A DNA stretch of 64,000 bases, from positions 1 through 64,000 of the forward strand of contig JABFGF010000006.1 in NCBI GenBank assembly GCA_013112635.1. The letters are read 5' to 3'. Each line of letters starts with the position of its first letter. The stretch's first letter is position 1. Under the pieces are notes generated by a model. It searched no databases and was not told the origin of the DNA. It saw only the letters and a list, made by a program, of their open reading frames with translations. Below are positions 17,377 through 26,474 of this stretch, piece by piece. This DNA comes from Calditrichota bacterium. GTDB taxonomy: Bacteria; Calditrichota; Calditrichia; Calditrichales; J004. The translations under genes were made by a program, and so were the position numbers.

Positions 17377-18858
17377 ATGAAACGATTTTTTACATCTTTT
17401 TATGGAAAGCTCTCTGCTCTGTTTTTAATTCTTTTATTGGTGATGGGGACTGTCCAAATCCTTTTAACAATAAGTTCCTGGCAAACACATCACAATGAAG
17501 CCGATCAGCAGCTTAATGCACGTCTTGCTGAAGATGTTGCCAAAGACTTTAACCCACTTTTAAAAGACAGTTTGGATATTGATGCCATACATCACGTAAT
17601 TCATTATATGATGGTAATTAATCCTAAAATTGAGATTTACCTGTTGGATGAACAAGGCGGAATTATGGCTTTCTTTGCTGAGCCTCAAAAGAAAGTAAAA
17701 GTGGAACAGGTGGAGTTAGAAGCAATAAAGGAATTCTTATCTCCAAATAGACAATTACCGATTCTTGGGGTTGATCCTCGAAATCCGGGGATTACAAAAC
17801 CGTTTTCAGCAGCCCGTTTGCAAATTGGGAAAGAGGTAAACGGTTATTTATATATAATTATCGGATCGGAATTATATGACGCAGCGATAAGCATAACCCG
17901 TGAAGAATATGTGGTTCAGACTATTGTGAAAGGTTTATTGATTACACTTTTTTTTACGGGGATTATTGGTCTGATTCTGTTTGCTTTGCTTACGCGGCGT
18001 TTAAGAAATATGACTAACGTCGTTCATGATTTTGAGCGTGGCAAACAAGATGTGCGCATTCCTGTAAAAACCGATGACGAAGTAGGGCAGTTGGCTACAT
18101 CCTTTAATAAAATGGCCGATACGATTGTAGCTAATATTGAAGAATTGAAGAATACGGATAAATTGCGCAGGGAATTGATAGCAAATGTTTCGCATGATTT
18201 ACGAAGTCCATTGGCTTCAATTCGCGGCTACCTGGAAACCATTCAAATAAAAGACAAGGTTTTATCGGATGAAGAGCGCCACAAGTATATAAATATTTTG
18301 CTTGATTCAACGCATGGATTGGAACGCCTGGTTACACAATTATTTGAACTTTCCAAGCTTGATGCTAAACAGATTGAGCCACAACCAGAGCCGTTTCTTG
18401 TAAAGGAAATGGTGTATGATGTAATTTCTAAGTTTCAGCCTAAAGCGGAGAAATTGGGGATTACAATTGCGGCAGAAATAAAAGATGGACTTCCCCAGGT
18501 TTTTGCAGATATTGGGATGATCGAACGAGTTTTATCCAACTTGCTGGAAAATGCTATTCGTTATACTCCAGAAGGCGGCAAAGTAAATATTGTTACAGAA
18601 TCATCAGGCGAAGTTATCCGTGTTCGGGTTGTGGACAATGGCCCGGGCATTGATCAGGAAGATTTAAAATATATTTTTAACCGATTCTATCGTGTGGAAA
18701 AAAGCAGATCGGAAAAAACCGGTGGTACAGGGCTTGGATTGGCAATTGCAAAAAAAATAATGGAAGTTCACAAAAGCTCAATTTCTGTTGCAAGCGAAAT
18801 AAATAAAGGGAGTGTTTTTTCATTTAATCTCAAAACCTGGCATCAAAGCACGGTTTGA
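17377..18858 (+). CDS. Membrane sensor histidine kinase
   Basis: This 493-residue kinase is the partner of the response regulator just upstream. Membrane segments lie at about 10-32 and 185-207 and enclose a periplasmic domain of about 150 residues. A HAMP domain (about 208-260, ending DDEVGQLATSFNKMADT) leads to the HisKA domain with NVSHDLRSPLASIRGY, where the phosphorylated His is about residue 273. The ATPase domain has the N box NLLENAIRYTPEGG, the G1 box VVDNGPGI and the G2 box GGTGLGLAI. All catalytic motifs are intact. The periplasmic domain resembles no sensor I can name. Confidence 0.94.
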   Translation: MKRFFTSFYGKLSALFLILLLVMGTVQILLTISSWQTHHNEADQQLNARLAEDVAKDFNPLLKDSLDIDAIHHVIHYMMVINPKIEIYLLDEQGGIMAFFAEPQKKVKVEQVELEAIKEFLSPNRQLPILGVDPRNPGITKPFSAARLQIGKEVNGYLYIIIGSELYDAAISITREEYVVQTIVKGLLITLFFTGIIGLILFALLTRRLRNMTNVVHDFERGKQDVRIPVKTDDEVGQLATSFNKMADTIVANIEELKNTDKLRRELIANVSHDLRSPLASIRGYLETIQIKDKVLSDEERHKYINILLDSTHGLERLVTQLFELSKLDAKQIEPQPEPFLVKEMVYDVISKFQPKAEKLGITIAAEIKDGLPQVFADIGMIERVLSNLLENAIRYTPEGGKVNIVTESSGEVIRVRVVDNGPGIDQEDLKYIFNRFYRVEKSRSEKTGGTGLGLAIAKKIMEVHKSSISVASEINKGSVFSFNLKTWHQSTV

Positions 18859-18946
18859 AAATAAATATTTAAAAAACATGTCGTGCTAATCACCTGCCAA
18901 CTGGGTAAAAACATGCAGGAATGAAAAGTCTCTAAATCACTGTATT

Positions 18947-20317
18947 TTAAAGTCCCTCAAAATGACAAGTAAAGTGCCGTAAAAATTTTGGCTGATAGGT
19001 AATTTTGTAGCCATTTACTTTGGAAATATCTTTTTTTACATCATCCAAAACTTCTACGATATAATCGAAATGACTTTGAGTATAAACACGCCGTGGAATT
19101 GCCAAACGTACCAGCTCTAAAGGTGACGGCTGCTCATTTCCATCTGCATCAAATCTGCCAAACATAACCGAGCCCAGCTCCACTGCACGGATTCCACCAT
19201 CAATATAAAGTGTGTTTACTAAACTAATTCCCGGGTATTGTAAAGATGGAATATGTGGCAGGAAAGCTTTGGCATCGATAAACACTGCATGGCCTCCAAC
19301 AGGTCGTACATACGGAATATCACGTTCATCCATTGCCTTGGCAAGATATTCAACTGTGGCATGACGATATTCCTGATAGGCCGGGTCAAGAGCCTCCATT
19401 AATCCAACAGCTGCAGCTTCCAAATCACGCCCGGCAAGCCCGCCATAAGTTGGAAAACCTTCGCGCATAATCAAAGCATTTTTAAAATCTTCTGCCCACT
19501 CATCATTATTACAAACAAGGAAACCACCGATATTTACCAGACCATCTTTCTTTAAACTCATGGTTGCGGCATCTGCATAAGTGAACATTTCCTGGGCAAT
19601 TTCAAGTAGAGTTTTACTAGAGTATCCTGCTTCCCGCTGCTGGATAAAAAAAGCATTTTCAGCAAAACGACATACATCCATAACAAATGGGATACCATAT
19701 TTTTCCAGGATGAGTTTTGTTTCACGGATATTTTTCATTGAAACCGGTTGGCCACCACTTGTGTTGTTTGTAACCGTAATCATCCCAAAAGGGATTTTTT
19801 CTTTGCCATACTTTTTGATGGTATTTTCAAGCTTTTCAATATCCATGTTCCCCTTGAATGGAGCTTCAAAAGCATTATCCAAACCTTCAGCACAAATCAG
19901 GTCTAACGCCTGTGCGCCAACATACTCAACATTGGCACGTGTCGTATCAAAATGGCTGTTATTTGGGATTACATCACCGGGTTTAATACGGGTTGCAGCC
20001 AAAATTCCTTCTGCTGCACGTCCTTGGTGAGTTGGGAAAATATGTTTCATACCAGTAATATTGCGGATCGTATCTTGAAATTTATGAAAGGATGGGCTCC
20101 CGGCATAGCTCTCATCACCGAGCATCATTGCCGCCCATTGTCTTTTGGACATGGCACCGGTGCCGCTATCTGTCAAAAGGTCTATTGCACAATCTTCGGA
20201 ATTTAAAAGAAAAACATTGTTGTGGGCGTTTGTTAAAGCTTGCTGCCGTTCTTCTTTGGAAATTATTTTTAGCGGTTCTGTAACTTTTATGCGAAAGGGT
20301 TCAATGATGGTTTTCAT
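18947..20317 (-). CDS. tnaA: Tryptophanase (tryptophan indole-lyase)
   Basis: This 456-residue PLP enzyme cleaves tryptophan to indole, pyruvate and ammonia. Conserved blocks include LLTDSGTGAMS, GDESYAGSPSF, PTHQGRAAEG, the TNNTSGGQPVS segment and the PLP lysine K257 in SLKKDG. The related tyrosine phenol-lyase carries a tyrosine-binding Arg in the GVRSMERG block; here the block reads GIRAVELGS, with Leu at that position, as in tryptophanase. The ending FLRHFTCHFEGL also matches tryptophanase. The ATG is preceded by AGGAT. I could not find a convincing tnaC-like leader peptide upstream, so regulation may differ from the enterobacterial system. Confidence 0.92.
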   Translation of the reverse strand: MKTIIEPFRIKVTEPLKIISKEERQQALTNAHNNVFLLNSEDCAIDLLTDSGTGAMSKRQWAAMMLGDESYAGSPSFHKFQDTIRNITGMKHIFPTHQGRAAEGILAATRIKPGDVIPNNSHFDTTRANVEYVGAQALDLICAEGLDNAFEAPFKGNMDIEKLENTIKKYGKEKIPFGMITVTNNTSGGQPVSMKNIRETKLILEKYGIPFVMDVCRFAENAFFIQQREAGYSSKTLLEIAQEMFTYADAATMSLKKDGLVNIGGFLVCNNDEWAEDFKNALIMREGFPTYGGLAGRDLEAAAVGLMEALDPAYQEYRHATVEYLAKAMDERDIPYVRPVGGHAVFIDAKAFLPHIPSLQYPGISLVNTLYIDGGIRAVELGSVMFGRFDADGNEQPSPLELVRLAIPRRVYTQSHFDYIVEVLDDVKKDISKVNGYKITYQPKFLRHFTCHFEGL

Positions 20318-20622
20318 TTTTATCCTATTTTTTTAATTATATTGCAAAGTTAAGAAAAACTAAGAATAAAAACTTCAAAATGAATACTAACCTTTTTTAA
20401 AAATAAATTTAGATTGGTCAGATCTGAAAATAGATGGTATCAAGATACCCGATATATTTTGATGAAATAGGGTATTGGTATGATATTGTTTCTTCTCCAA
20501 GTTGTCATTTAGGCATGGCTATGAATTTTAAAATTCGTTTGCTTTATTGATTGTCCAGATTGTTGCACAAAACGGGTCATTCTTTTATTTTGGAATTTGT
20601 GCGCTTAATATATGGATAAATA
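20318..20622. other. Divergent intergenic region (305 bases) between tnaA and a GNAT gene
   Basis: The spacer is AT-rich and contains the perfect palindrome at 20436-20449 together with further GGTAT half-sites near 20470-20481, and a CAGATCTG palindrome near 20420. Both promoters must lie here. No gene is visible. Confidence 0.5.
20436..20449. promoter_or_regulatory. Candidate operator palindrome (GGTATC-AA-GATACC)
   Basis: This is a perfect 6-2-6 palindrome about 120 bases upstream of tnaA and 175 bases upstream of the acetyltransferase. Two more GGTAT half-sites lie at 20471 and 20477. It could be the site of a dimeric regulator; which one is unknown. Confidence 0.4.
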
Positions 20623-21198
20623 ATGCCTTTTATCAGACTTGTTGATGAAAATGATGCTGAAGACATACTTGAAATTTATAATCCAATTGTCATGGATACC
20701 GCCATTTCTTTTGAATTAAAACCACCACCTCCGGCAGAGATAAAAAAACGCCTGAAGAAATATAATCATTTGCCATGGCTCGTTGTTGAAGATAATAACA
20801 AGGTAGCCGGTTATGCATATGCATCTCCCTTTAATCAGAGGGAAGCTTATCAGTGGTCTGTTGAAGTTTCAATATATATCCACAAAGGTTATAAGGGTAT
20901 GAGGTATGGAAAAAAATTATACGGAGCTCTACTTGAGCTTTTAAAGTTACAAGGTATAATTAACGCCATTGCTTTAATTGCCTTACCAAATCCGACCAGC
21001 ATTGCTTTTCATAAATCTTTTGGTTTTCACGAGATTGGCGTATTTGAAAAAGTTGGTTTCAAGTTTAACGCTTGGCATGATGTAAGTTGGTGGCAAAAAA
21101 GATTGGTACCTGAAACTGATTTGACTGGGAGCAGAATAAAACCAATCCATGATGTAATAAAAAAGCCCGAAGCAATTAAGTGCTTCGGGCAAATTTAG
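20623..21198 (+). CDS. GNAT acetyltransferase, phosphinothricin N-acetyltransferase-like
   Basis: This 191-residue enzyme should transfer acetyl from acetyl-CoA to an amino group. It follows the Pat/bar family pattern: IYNPIVMDTAISFE near the N-terminus, WLVVEDNNKVAGYAYASPF, VEVSIYIHKGYKGMRYGKKL (the CoA-binding segment, with R/G residues), ALPNPTSIAFHKSFGF and GFKFNAWHDVSWWQ. Family members acetylate phosphinothricin, methionine sulfoximine or related amino acids. The last 11 codons are formed by a perfect hairpin that acts as the terminator of the convergent gene, so this C-terminal end may be shaped by DNA constraints rather than protein function. Confidence 0.88.
   Translation: MPFIRLVDENDAEDILEIYNPIVMDTAISFELKPPPPAEIKKRLKKYNHLPWLVVEDNNKVAGYAYASPFNQREAYQWSVEVSIYIHKGYKGMRYGKKLYGALLELLKLQGIINAIALIALPNPTSIAFHKSFGFHEIGVFEKVGFKFNAWHDVSWWQKRLVPETDLTGSRIKPIHDVIKKPEAIKCFGQI
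21159..21190 (-). terminator. Intrinsic terminator (minus strand) inside the end of the GNAT gene
   Basis: TGCTTCGGGC and GCCCGAAGCA form a perfect 10-bp stem with a 6-base loop. On the minus strand six T follow, so it terminates the phosphofructokinase-like gene that ends at 21218. It lies wholly within the coding sequence of the opposing gene. Confidence 0.85.
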
Positions 21199-21217
21199 CA
21201 GCTATTTAACTGGCAGA

Positions 21218-22711
21218 TTAGAATAACCTGTTTGCTAAGCTCGGCAGGGTGGATTCTACAGAATTATCGGTATTAATTTCATTAAAAGGAATAGAGTATT
21301 CTTGTCCTGCACGGACAGCAGGCATCATTCTGTTTTCACCATCACTAATTAAATCGCATAATTTACGGGCAAATCGCAAGGCAAGGGTAATATCCATATT
21401 ATTGGGAGAAGCACCGCGGATGTCACGTGAAAATCCTTCACAGATTACACGCTGATTGGTATCAAGCCCGGCTTTTATTAATTCATCATAAAAATACTCA
21501 GCTGCATTCCCAAGATATCCATCTTGTTTACGTTCATTTTCTTTGTAACCTTCAGCCACAACAATTACTGTTTCTGAACGAGGATTGACCATTTTTGCAA
21601 TCTTGCCAAGATTATAGTTTGAGTTGGGCAAAACTGCCAGGTGCGCTCCGGCTCCAAGACTGGAATGTAACGCATGATAACCGCCCCTTGCGCCCATCAT
21701 TTCTATTATATAACAGCGTCCGTGCGTACGGGCATCGGCCATATATCCGCGAATCTTTTCCGCACCAACTTCAACGCCGGTAAACTCACCGATACAAGAA
21801 GTGCCCCAAATATCACTATCGATGGTGACAGGAATAAAAAAGGATTGAATATCATCCGGCAGAAAAGCGCTTAATGCATTTATACCTGCAAAAGTACCAT
21901 TACCGCCGATACCGACAACTGTTTTTACTTTACGGTCAATAAGATTTTTAGCCGCTTGTTGTTGTTTGTCTTTTCCCCGGAAATCCGGAAACCTTTCACT
22001 ACGGTAATCTGCGCCACGTGCTGTTCTCAAAGGTGGAGCAAATTCAACTCCTCGGATGTGTTCCATTTTACGGAAGTGGGCAAAGTCATAAATCAAACAA
22101 CGGTAATCAGAAGTCATATTTGAAACAATCGATCGAAAACCATCAGCAGCAACAAAAACCCGCCGGCCAACTTTTTCCAGAAACTCAGTAATATAAGCAG
22201 TTACTGGATTATATCCCGGCGCACATCCGCCATCCTGAATAAGTAGCACATCCATTTCATCATACAGTGTTTCTCCTTCGCGCAGATAGGAGGTGATCAG
22301 CTCGGAAAATCCACGATAAATTTTCATTAATGCTGATGCAGAAAGAGTAGTGCCTTCTTCGATTTGTGATTTTTGGAGAACAATTAACATACCATCAGTT
22401 TTGGCCTTCACTGTTCCTGTACGCGGACGTTCATCAATTAGGGCGATTTCTCCAAATAGCTCACCTTTATTTAATACTTTTAATACATGACCATATTTTT
22501 CCAGTACAAACATTCCATCCAAAACAATGTATACCGCAGTACCGATTTGACCTTCTGAAAAGATGGTTTCACCTTTTTCATATTTAAAGCGTTTTGAAGA
22601 TTCAATAAACTCTTTTAATTCAGTATCCCCAAGGTGTCGCAAAGTTCGTACATTTTTTAAAAGACGAATGAGATGCAGATCGTCAGATTTTGTTTTAAGT
22701 TCTTTTGGCAT
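21218..22711 (-). CDS. Phosphofructokinase-family protein fused to an N-terminal cyclic-nucleotide-binding domain
   Basis: The protein has 497 residues. Residues about 18-135 form a CRP-type cyclic-nucleotide-binding domain, with the phosphate-binding cassette GELFGEIALIDERPRTGT (83-100) containing the expected Glu and an Arg-Thr pair. Residues about 152-490 are a PFK fold: GGCAPGYN (161-168), GGNG (269-272), TIDSD (296-300), EMMGARGG and VVVAEGYK. In E. coli PfkA the matching motifs are GGDxPGMN, GGDG and TIDND. The catalytic Asp of TID and the ATP-type Gly of GGNG are kept, whereas the usual Asp before that Gly is Asn. It may be an allosterically gated sugar-phosphate kinase or a regulatory PFK paralogue. 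No DNA-binding domain is present. Confidence 0.85.
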   Translation of the reverse strand: MPKELKTKSDDLHLIRLLKNVRTLRHLGDTELKEFIESSKRFKYEKGETIFSEGQIGTAVYIVLDGMFVLEKYGHVLKVLNKGELFGEIALIDERPRTGTVKAKTDGMLIVLQKSQIEEGTTLSASALMKIYRGFSELITSYLREGETLYDEMDVLLIQDGGCAPGYNPVTAYITEFLEKVGRRVFVAADGFRSIVSNMTSDYRCLIYDFAHFRKMEHIRGVEFAPPLRTARGADYRSERFPDFRGKDKQQQAAKNLIDRKVKTVVGIGGNGTFAGINALSAFLPDDIQSFFIPVTIDSDIWGTSCIGEFTGVEVGAEKIRGYMADARTHGRCYIIEMMGARGGYHALHSSLGAGAHLAVLPNSNYNLGKIAKMVNPRSETVIVVAEGYKENERKQDGYLGNAAEYFYDELIKAGLDTNQRVICEGFSRDIRGASPNNMDITLALRFARKLCDLISDGENRMMPAVRAGQEYSIPFNEINTDNSVESTLPSLANRLF

Positions 22712-22936
22712 TAATAACTCCTTAAATTTTAAGATGCATTTTGCATCTGTTCTAAAGCGCTAAATGTAAGAAAAATGTTTGTTTTGTAAAATTTTTATTG
22801 ATGTGAAATTTATTTGACTTTAGGAGTGGAAATTGTGGGATAATTTCTAACAAAATTATAATCAGATTACTACTTTCAATAAACAAAAAAGGCAACACAA
22901 AAATGTATCGCCAATTCTGTGCGTCCCCCTAAAAAA

Positions 22937-24088
22937 TCATTTGTTGTCAGCATTCAGCACTTGTAAACAAACAGGCGATGCTATGGTTGTGGTGCTTTGT
23001 ATTTTTGTAAGTCCGCCGTTTTTTTCTATTGAAAAGGTAACTATGTTTTTGCTTTTTTGATTTGCTACAAGAAGATATTTGCCCAATGGATCAATCATAA
23101 AGTTTCTTGGCCAATCGCCATGTACAGCATTTGTACCAAGCATTTTTAGAGTGTCGTCTTTCCTGATTTCAAAAATAGCAATGCTGTTATGGCCGCGGTT
23201 TGAGGTGTAAAGATACTCTCCGGATGGAGAAATATGAATATCAGCAGGATAGTTTTTATTCGAGTAATCTTTTGGAAGAGTGCTTATAGTTTGGATGTGA
23301 TTTCTATTTCCATTTTCTTTGTTTATTTTAAAAATCTCAATGGTGCTATTTAATTCATTTAATATATAAATCGTTTTTCCATCTTTACTAAATTCAAAAT
23401 GCCTTGGGCCGGCTCCTGCCGCAAGTGATATTGAATTTTCTTTTTCTGAAAGCTCACCATTTTCTTTGTCAAAATCATACACGTAAACTTTATCTGCACC
23501 TAAATCCGCAGCAAAAGCTATATTATTTTTTTTATCCAATCTGATAGAATGCATGTGGGAAGCATCCTGTCGATTAGTGTTTGGGCCTTGTCCATTATGT
23601 TTAATTACGGAAACAGCTTTTTCTATTTTACCATTGTTTACTAAAAAAGAGGCAACAGTTTCCTGCATATAATTACTGACTAAAAGGAATTGACCATCGT
23701 TGGAAGTTGTGATGTAACATGGCGCTCCACCCTCAGAGAATATCTTATTGATAAAGGTAAGCCCACCTGTTTCCTGATTAATTGAATAAGAACTTATATA
23801 ACCGCCATTTTTATCTGTATAATTCATCAGCTCATTAGCAGCATATAAATATTTTTTATCCGGCGAAATAGTGATATAAGATGGATTATCTATGTTTTTT
23901 TGAACACTTTTTAAAGTTAGCCTTCCTGATTCATCAACCTGATAAATTTCAATACCTTGATCACTATTTTCAGTATAAGATCCAACAAAAAGCAAGCGGC
24001 CATTTTCAGATTTAATCATTTCATTTCCCTGGCACGAAAGTAGATTCAAGAATAATAGTAGTAAAAGAATTCCAGTCAAAGAATACAT
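22937..24088 (-). CDS. Lactonase-family beta-propeller lipoprotein (6-phosphogluconolactonase-like)
   Basis: This 383-residue protein has a signal peptide with lipobox NLLSC, so Cys19 is probably lipidated. The mature part is a seven-bladed propeller of the YkgB/Pgl lactonase family: FVGSYTENSDQGIEIYQVDE, SYITISPDKKYLYAANE, ASHMHSIRLDKKNNIAFAADLG and GAGPRHFEFSKDGKTIYILNE. Cytosolic members hydrolyse 6-phosphogluconolactone; this copy is exported, so it more probably acts on an external lactone or serves a binding role. It lies downstream of the phosphofructokinase-like gene's start (225-base gap, same strand) but the gap makes an operon uncertain. Confidence 0.85.
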   Translation of the reverse strand: MYSLTGILLLLLFLNLLSCQGNEMIKSENGRLLFVGSYTENSDQGIEIYQVDESGRLTLKSVQKNIDNPSYITISPDKKYLYAANELMNYTDKNGGYISSYSINQETGGLTFINKIFSEGGAPCYITTSNDGQFLLVSNYMQETVASFLVNNGKIEKAVSVIKHNGQGPNTNRQDASHMHSIRLDKKNNIAFAADLGADKVYVYDFDKENGELSEKENSISLAAGAGPRHFEFSKDGKTIYILNELNSTIEIFKINKENGNRNHIQTISTLPKDYSNKNYPADIHISPSGEYLYTSNRGHNSIAIFEIRKDDTLKMLGTNAVHGDWPRNFMIDPLGKYLLVANQKSKNIVTFSIEKNGGLTKIQSTTTIASPVCLQVLNADNK

Positions 24089-24179
24089 AATAGTTCCAAT
24101 ATTTGATTGAATGCAGGAAGAAAATAGAGGCTATTTTTTTGTGATTCAAATTAAAATGATATTGGGGTTCAACTTGTTC

Positions 24180-26462
24180 CTATTTTAAAAGTACAAGTTT
24201 TTTTGTTTCGAAATAAGTGGCTGTTTTTATTCTATACAGATAAATACCACTGGCAAAACCGGATGCATCCCATTCTACATTGTATGCGCCAGCCGTTTGT
24301 TTTTTGTTAACCAGCGTAGCTACCCTTTGCCCAAGTAAGTTATAAATACTTATATCCACCAGGCAAGTTCTTGGAAGTTGATATTCAATGCTTGTTTTGG
24401 GATTAAAAGGATTGGGATAGTTTTGAGATAGATTGAACTTGGAAGGGTAGGCTTTTCCGGTTTTTTGATCTATCCAGGTATTACCATCGGATGTTCTTAG
24501 AATCAAACCGAATTCTCCGGTCACCCAGCCAAAACCATCTTTAAAATCGATTACGTATAATGGATATTCAAAATGATCTAACTGAATTGACCAACTAGTT
24601 CCACCGTCAAAAGTCTCGAGAATAACATAGTTGAAACTGGTATCCTCCCCAACCGCCCAGCCATGCAGATTATTTTCGAAATACATATCATTGATCTCGT
24701 AGTTAAAGTCCGGGATTTCCTGCCAGCTTGCTCCACCGTCTCCTGTCCTTAAAAGGAGTGGATGAATTTTGTTTCTCGATTGAATGTATCCGCCTGCTAT
24801 CCAGCCATGATTTTCATCGTTGAAGAAAATATCTTTTAATGGGAGGTCAGTATTACTGGATTGTACCTGCCATTGATCGTGTTCAGTATATTTTACTATC
24901 ATTCCGTATTCACCCACTGCCCAGGCTGTATTATTAACAGCATGAATTGAATTTAAAGAGTACTCAAGAACTGAACTGTCCTGGTATTCCCACGCAAGGT
25001 CCCAGTTTTCTCCACCATCACTTGTTCCTAAAATTATTGGCCGATCCACCGAAGAAGACTTTCCTACCGCCCAACCAAGATCATCATCAGTAAAAAAAAT
25101 ATCTTTACCCCTAAGATCATAACCATTTTCATCGAAATTATTTTCATAAACGACTTTCCACCTACTTCCAAAATCATTTGTTTTATATATATGATTATCG
25201 GATAAAATGAAACCGGTCTGATCATTATTAAAAAAAGAGGAGACTCCGCTAATATTTGAATTAACTTTCCATGAAACACCACCATCATCTGTTATCAATA
25301 CAAGGCCGAGGAGGGCGTGGAATCCGATGCCACGACAAACGGCAAAGCCGTTATTTTTATCAATAAACTGAATATCAAGGATTGAGTATGTAAACTTTTG
25401 AAGTGACCAATTGTCACCACCATCTGTACTATTTAGAATAAACGGATAATCATAACCAATGCCCCAGGCCCCAATACCAAGTGCAAATCCCATATCATCC
25501 TTGTTAATAAAAATTGAAGAAATATATGCATTACCATAATTAGTTGTAATAACTTCCCAGTTTGCCCCACCATCTAAACTCTTCATTATATTCGAAGGAA
25601 TGTACCAAGATGTAGTGTCCTCCATAATGGCAAAAATTTTAGACTGATTAATGCTATAAAAGGAGTATATCCCGACTTCACCTTGTGTTTTAATTGTCCA
25701 ATTATTCAATGTGTCTGTCGTTGCACACAGAAAGTAATCTATATTGCCTTGTTCATATTCTTTTTTTGCTAAAAAATTTGCGGTTGAATCATTAATAAAT
25801 TGCAAATTGTAAATTGTGGTGAATTCCGGGATAATTATCTCTTGCCAGCTATTGCCACCATCATTTGTTTTTAATATAAGTCCTTTGGTTGTAGGGCCAT
25901 CATCATAACTGCCCGTTATTATACCTGTCTCAGAATCTATAAAACTTATTGAATAAAGACGTCTTCCTTCCAAATTAGGGGAAATATCAAGCCAGTCTAT
26001 ACCGCCATTGATAGTCTTATGAATCCTATATCCAATAATAAAAACAATACTGTCATCAATCGCCTGAATCCTTCCTTCCCCCCAGTAACCAAATCCGGCG
26101 TCTTTAAATTCTTTTTGAATTGACCAACTATGACCACCGTCTTCGGATTTTATTATTATTTCACTCTCGGTTTCTTCAATCTCATCATAATATGGACCAA
26201 ACCCCCAACCAATAAATTCATTTATAAAGTCAATCCTTTCAACAGACCAGCCTTCATTCAATGGAACCGCGTCCCAGGTTAATCCACCATCTGTTGTTTT
26301 TAGCAATCTATTGCCGGCAGAAATCCATCCAATTTCATTATTGACAAAATCTATTGAATTAAAATTTCCATATGGCCAACCATCATTCAAAACCTCCCAT
26401 TGGCTTTGTAAGTCAGTAAACATGACTGAGACAATTGTAACCACTAAAATAAGCTGTTTCAT
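24180..26462 (-). CDS. Secreted YCF48/HCF136-like repeat protein with C-terminal sorting domain
   Basis: This 760-residue protein has a signal peptide (residues 1-20) followed by about a dozen propeller-type repeats built as GWAVG...G...I-x-x-T-x-D-G-G-x-x-W (TTDGGLTWDAV, SEDGGHSWSIQ, TNDGGNSWQEI, STDGGDNWSLQ, TSDGGENWDLA). This is the pattern of YCF48/HCF136-like photosynthesis-stability proteins and BNR repeats, here without a photosynthetic context. The end has NYPNPFNPKTSIEYQLP and GIYLYRIKT...KLVLLK, the outer-membrane sorting tail. The start lies 12 bases after the kelch protein gene, so they form an operon of two propeller proteins with related tails. Confidence 0.87.
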   Translation of the reverse strand: MKQLILVVTIVSVMFTDLQSQWEVLNDGWPYGNFNSIDFVNNEIGWISAGNRLLKTTDGGLTWDAVPLNEGWSVERIDFINEFIGWGFGPYYDEIEETESEIIIKSEDGGHSWSIQKEFKDAGFGYWGEGRIQAIDDSIVFIIGYRIHKTINGGIDWLDISPNLEGRRLYSISFIDSETGIITGSYDDGPTTKGLILKTNDGGNSWQEIIIPEFTTIYNLQFINDSTANFLAKKEYEQGNIDYFLCATTDTLNNWTIKTQGEVGIYSFYSINQSKIFAIMEDTTSWYIPSNIMKSLDGGANWEVITTNYGNAYISSIFINKDDMGFALGIGAWGIGYDYPFILNSTDGGDNWSLQKFTYSILDIQFIDKNNGFAVCRGIGFHALLGLVLITDDGGVSWKVNSNISGVSSFFNNDQTGFILSDNHIYKTNDFGSRWKVVYENNFDENGYDLRGKDIFFTDDDLGWAVGKSSSVDRPIILGTSDGGENWDLAWEYQDSSVLEYSLNSIHAVNNTAWAVGEYGMIVKYTEHDQWQVQSSNTDLPLKDIFFNDENHGWIAGGYIQSRNKIHPLLLRTGDGGASWQEIPDFNYEINDMYFENNLHGWAVGEDTSFNYVILETFDGGTSWSIQLDHFEYPLYVIDFKDGFGWVTGEFGLILRTSDGNTWIDQKTGKAYPSKFNLSQNYPNPFNPKTSIEYQLPRTCLVDISIYNLLGQRVATLVNKKQTAGAYNVEWDASGFASGIYLYRIKTATYFETKKLVLLK

Positions 26463-26474
26463 TTTGTCTTCTTC

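Noticed and set aside
18859-18946. Possible terminator between the histidine kinase and tnaA
   Set aside because: The only inverted pair (CCTGC/GCAGG) has a five-base stem and no T-run.
19581-20030. Open frame of 149 codons on the plus strand
   Set aside because: It is antisense to the well-supported tryptophanase gene and resembles no protein family.
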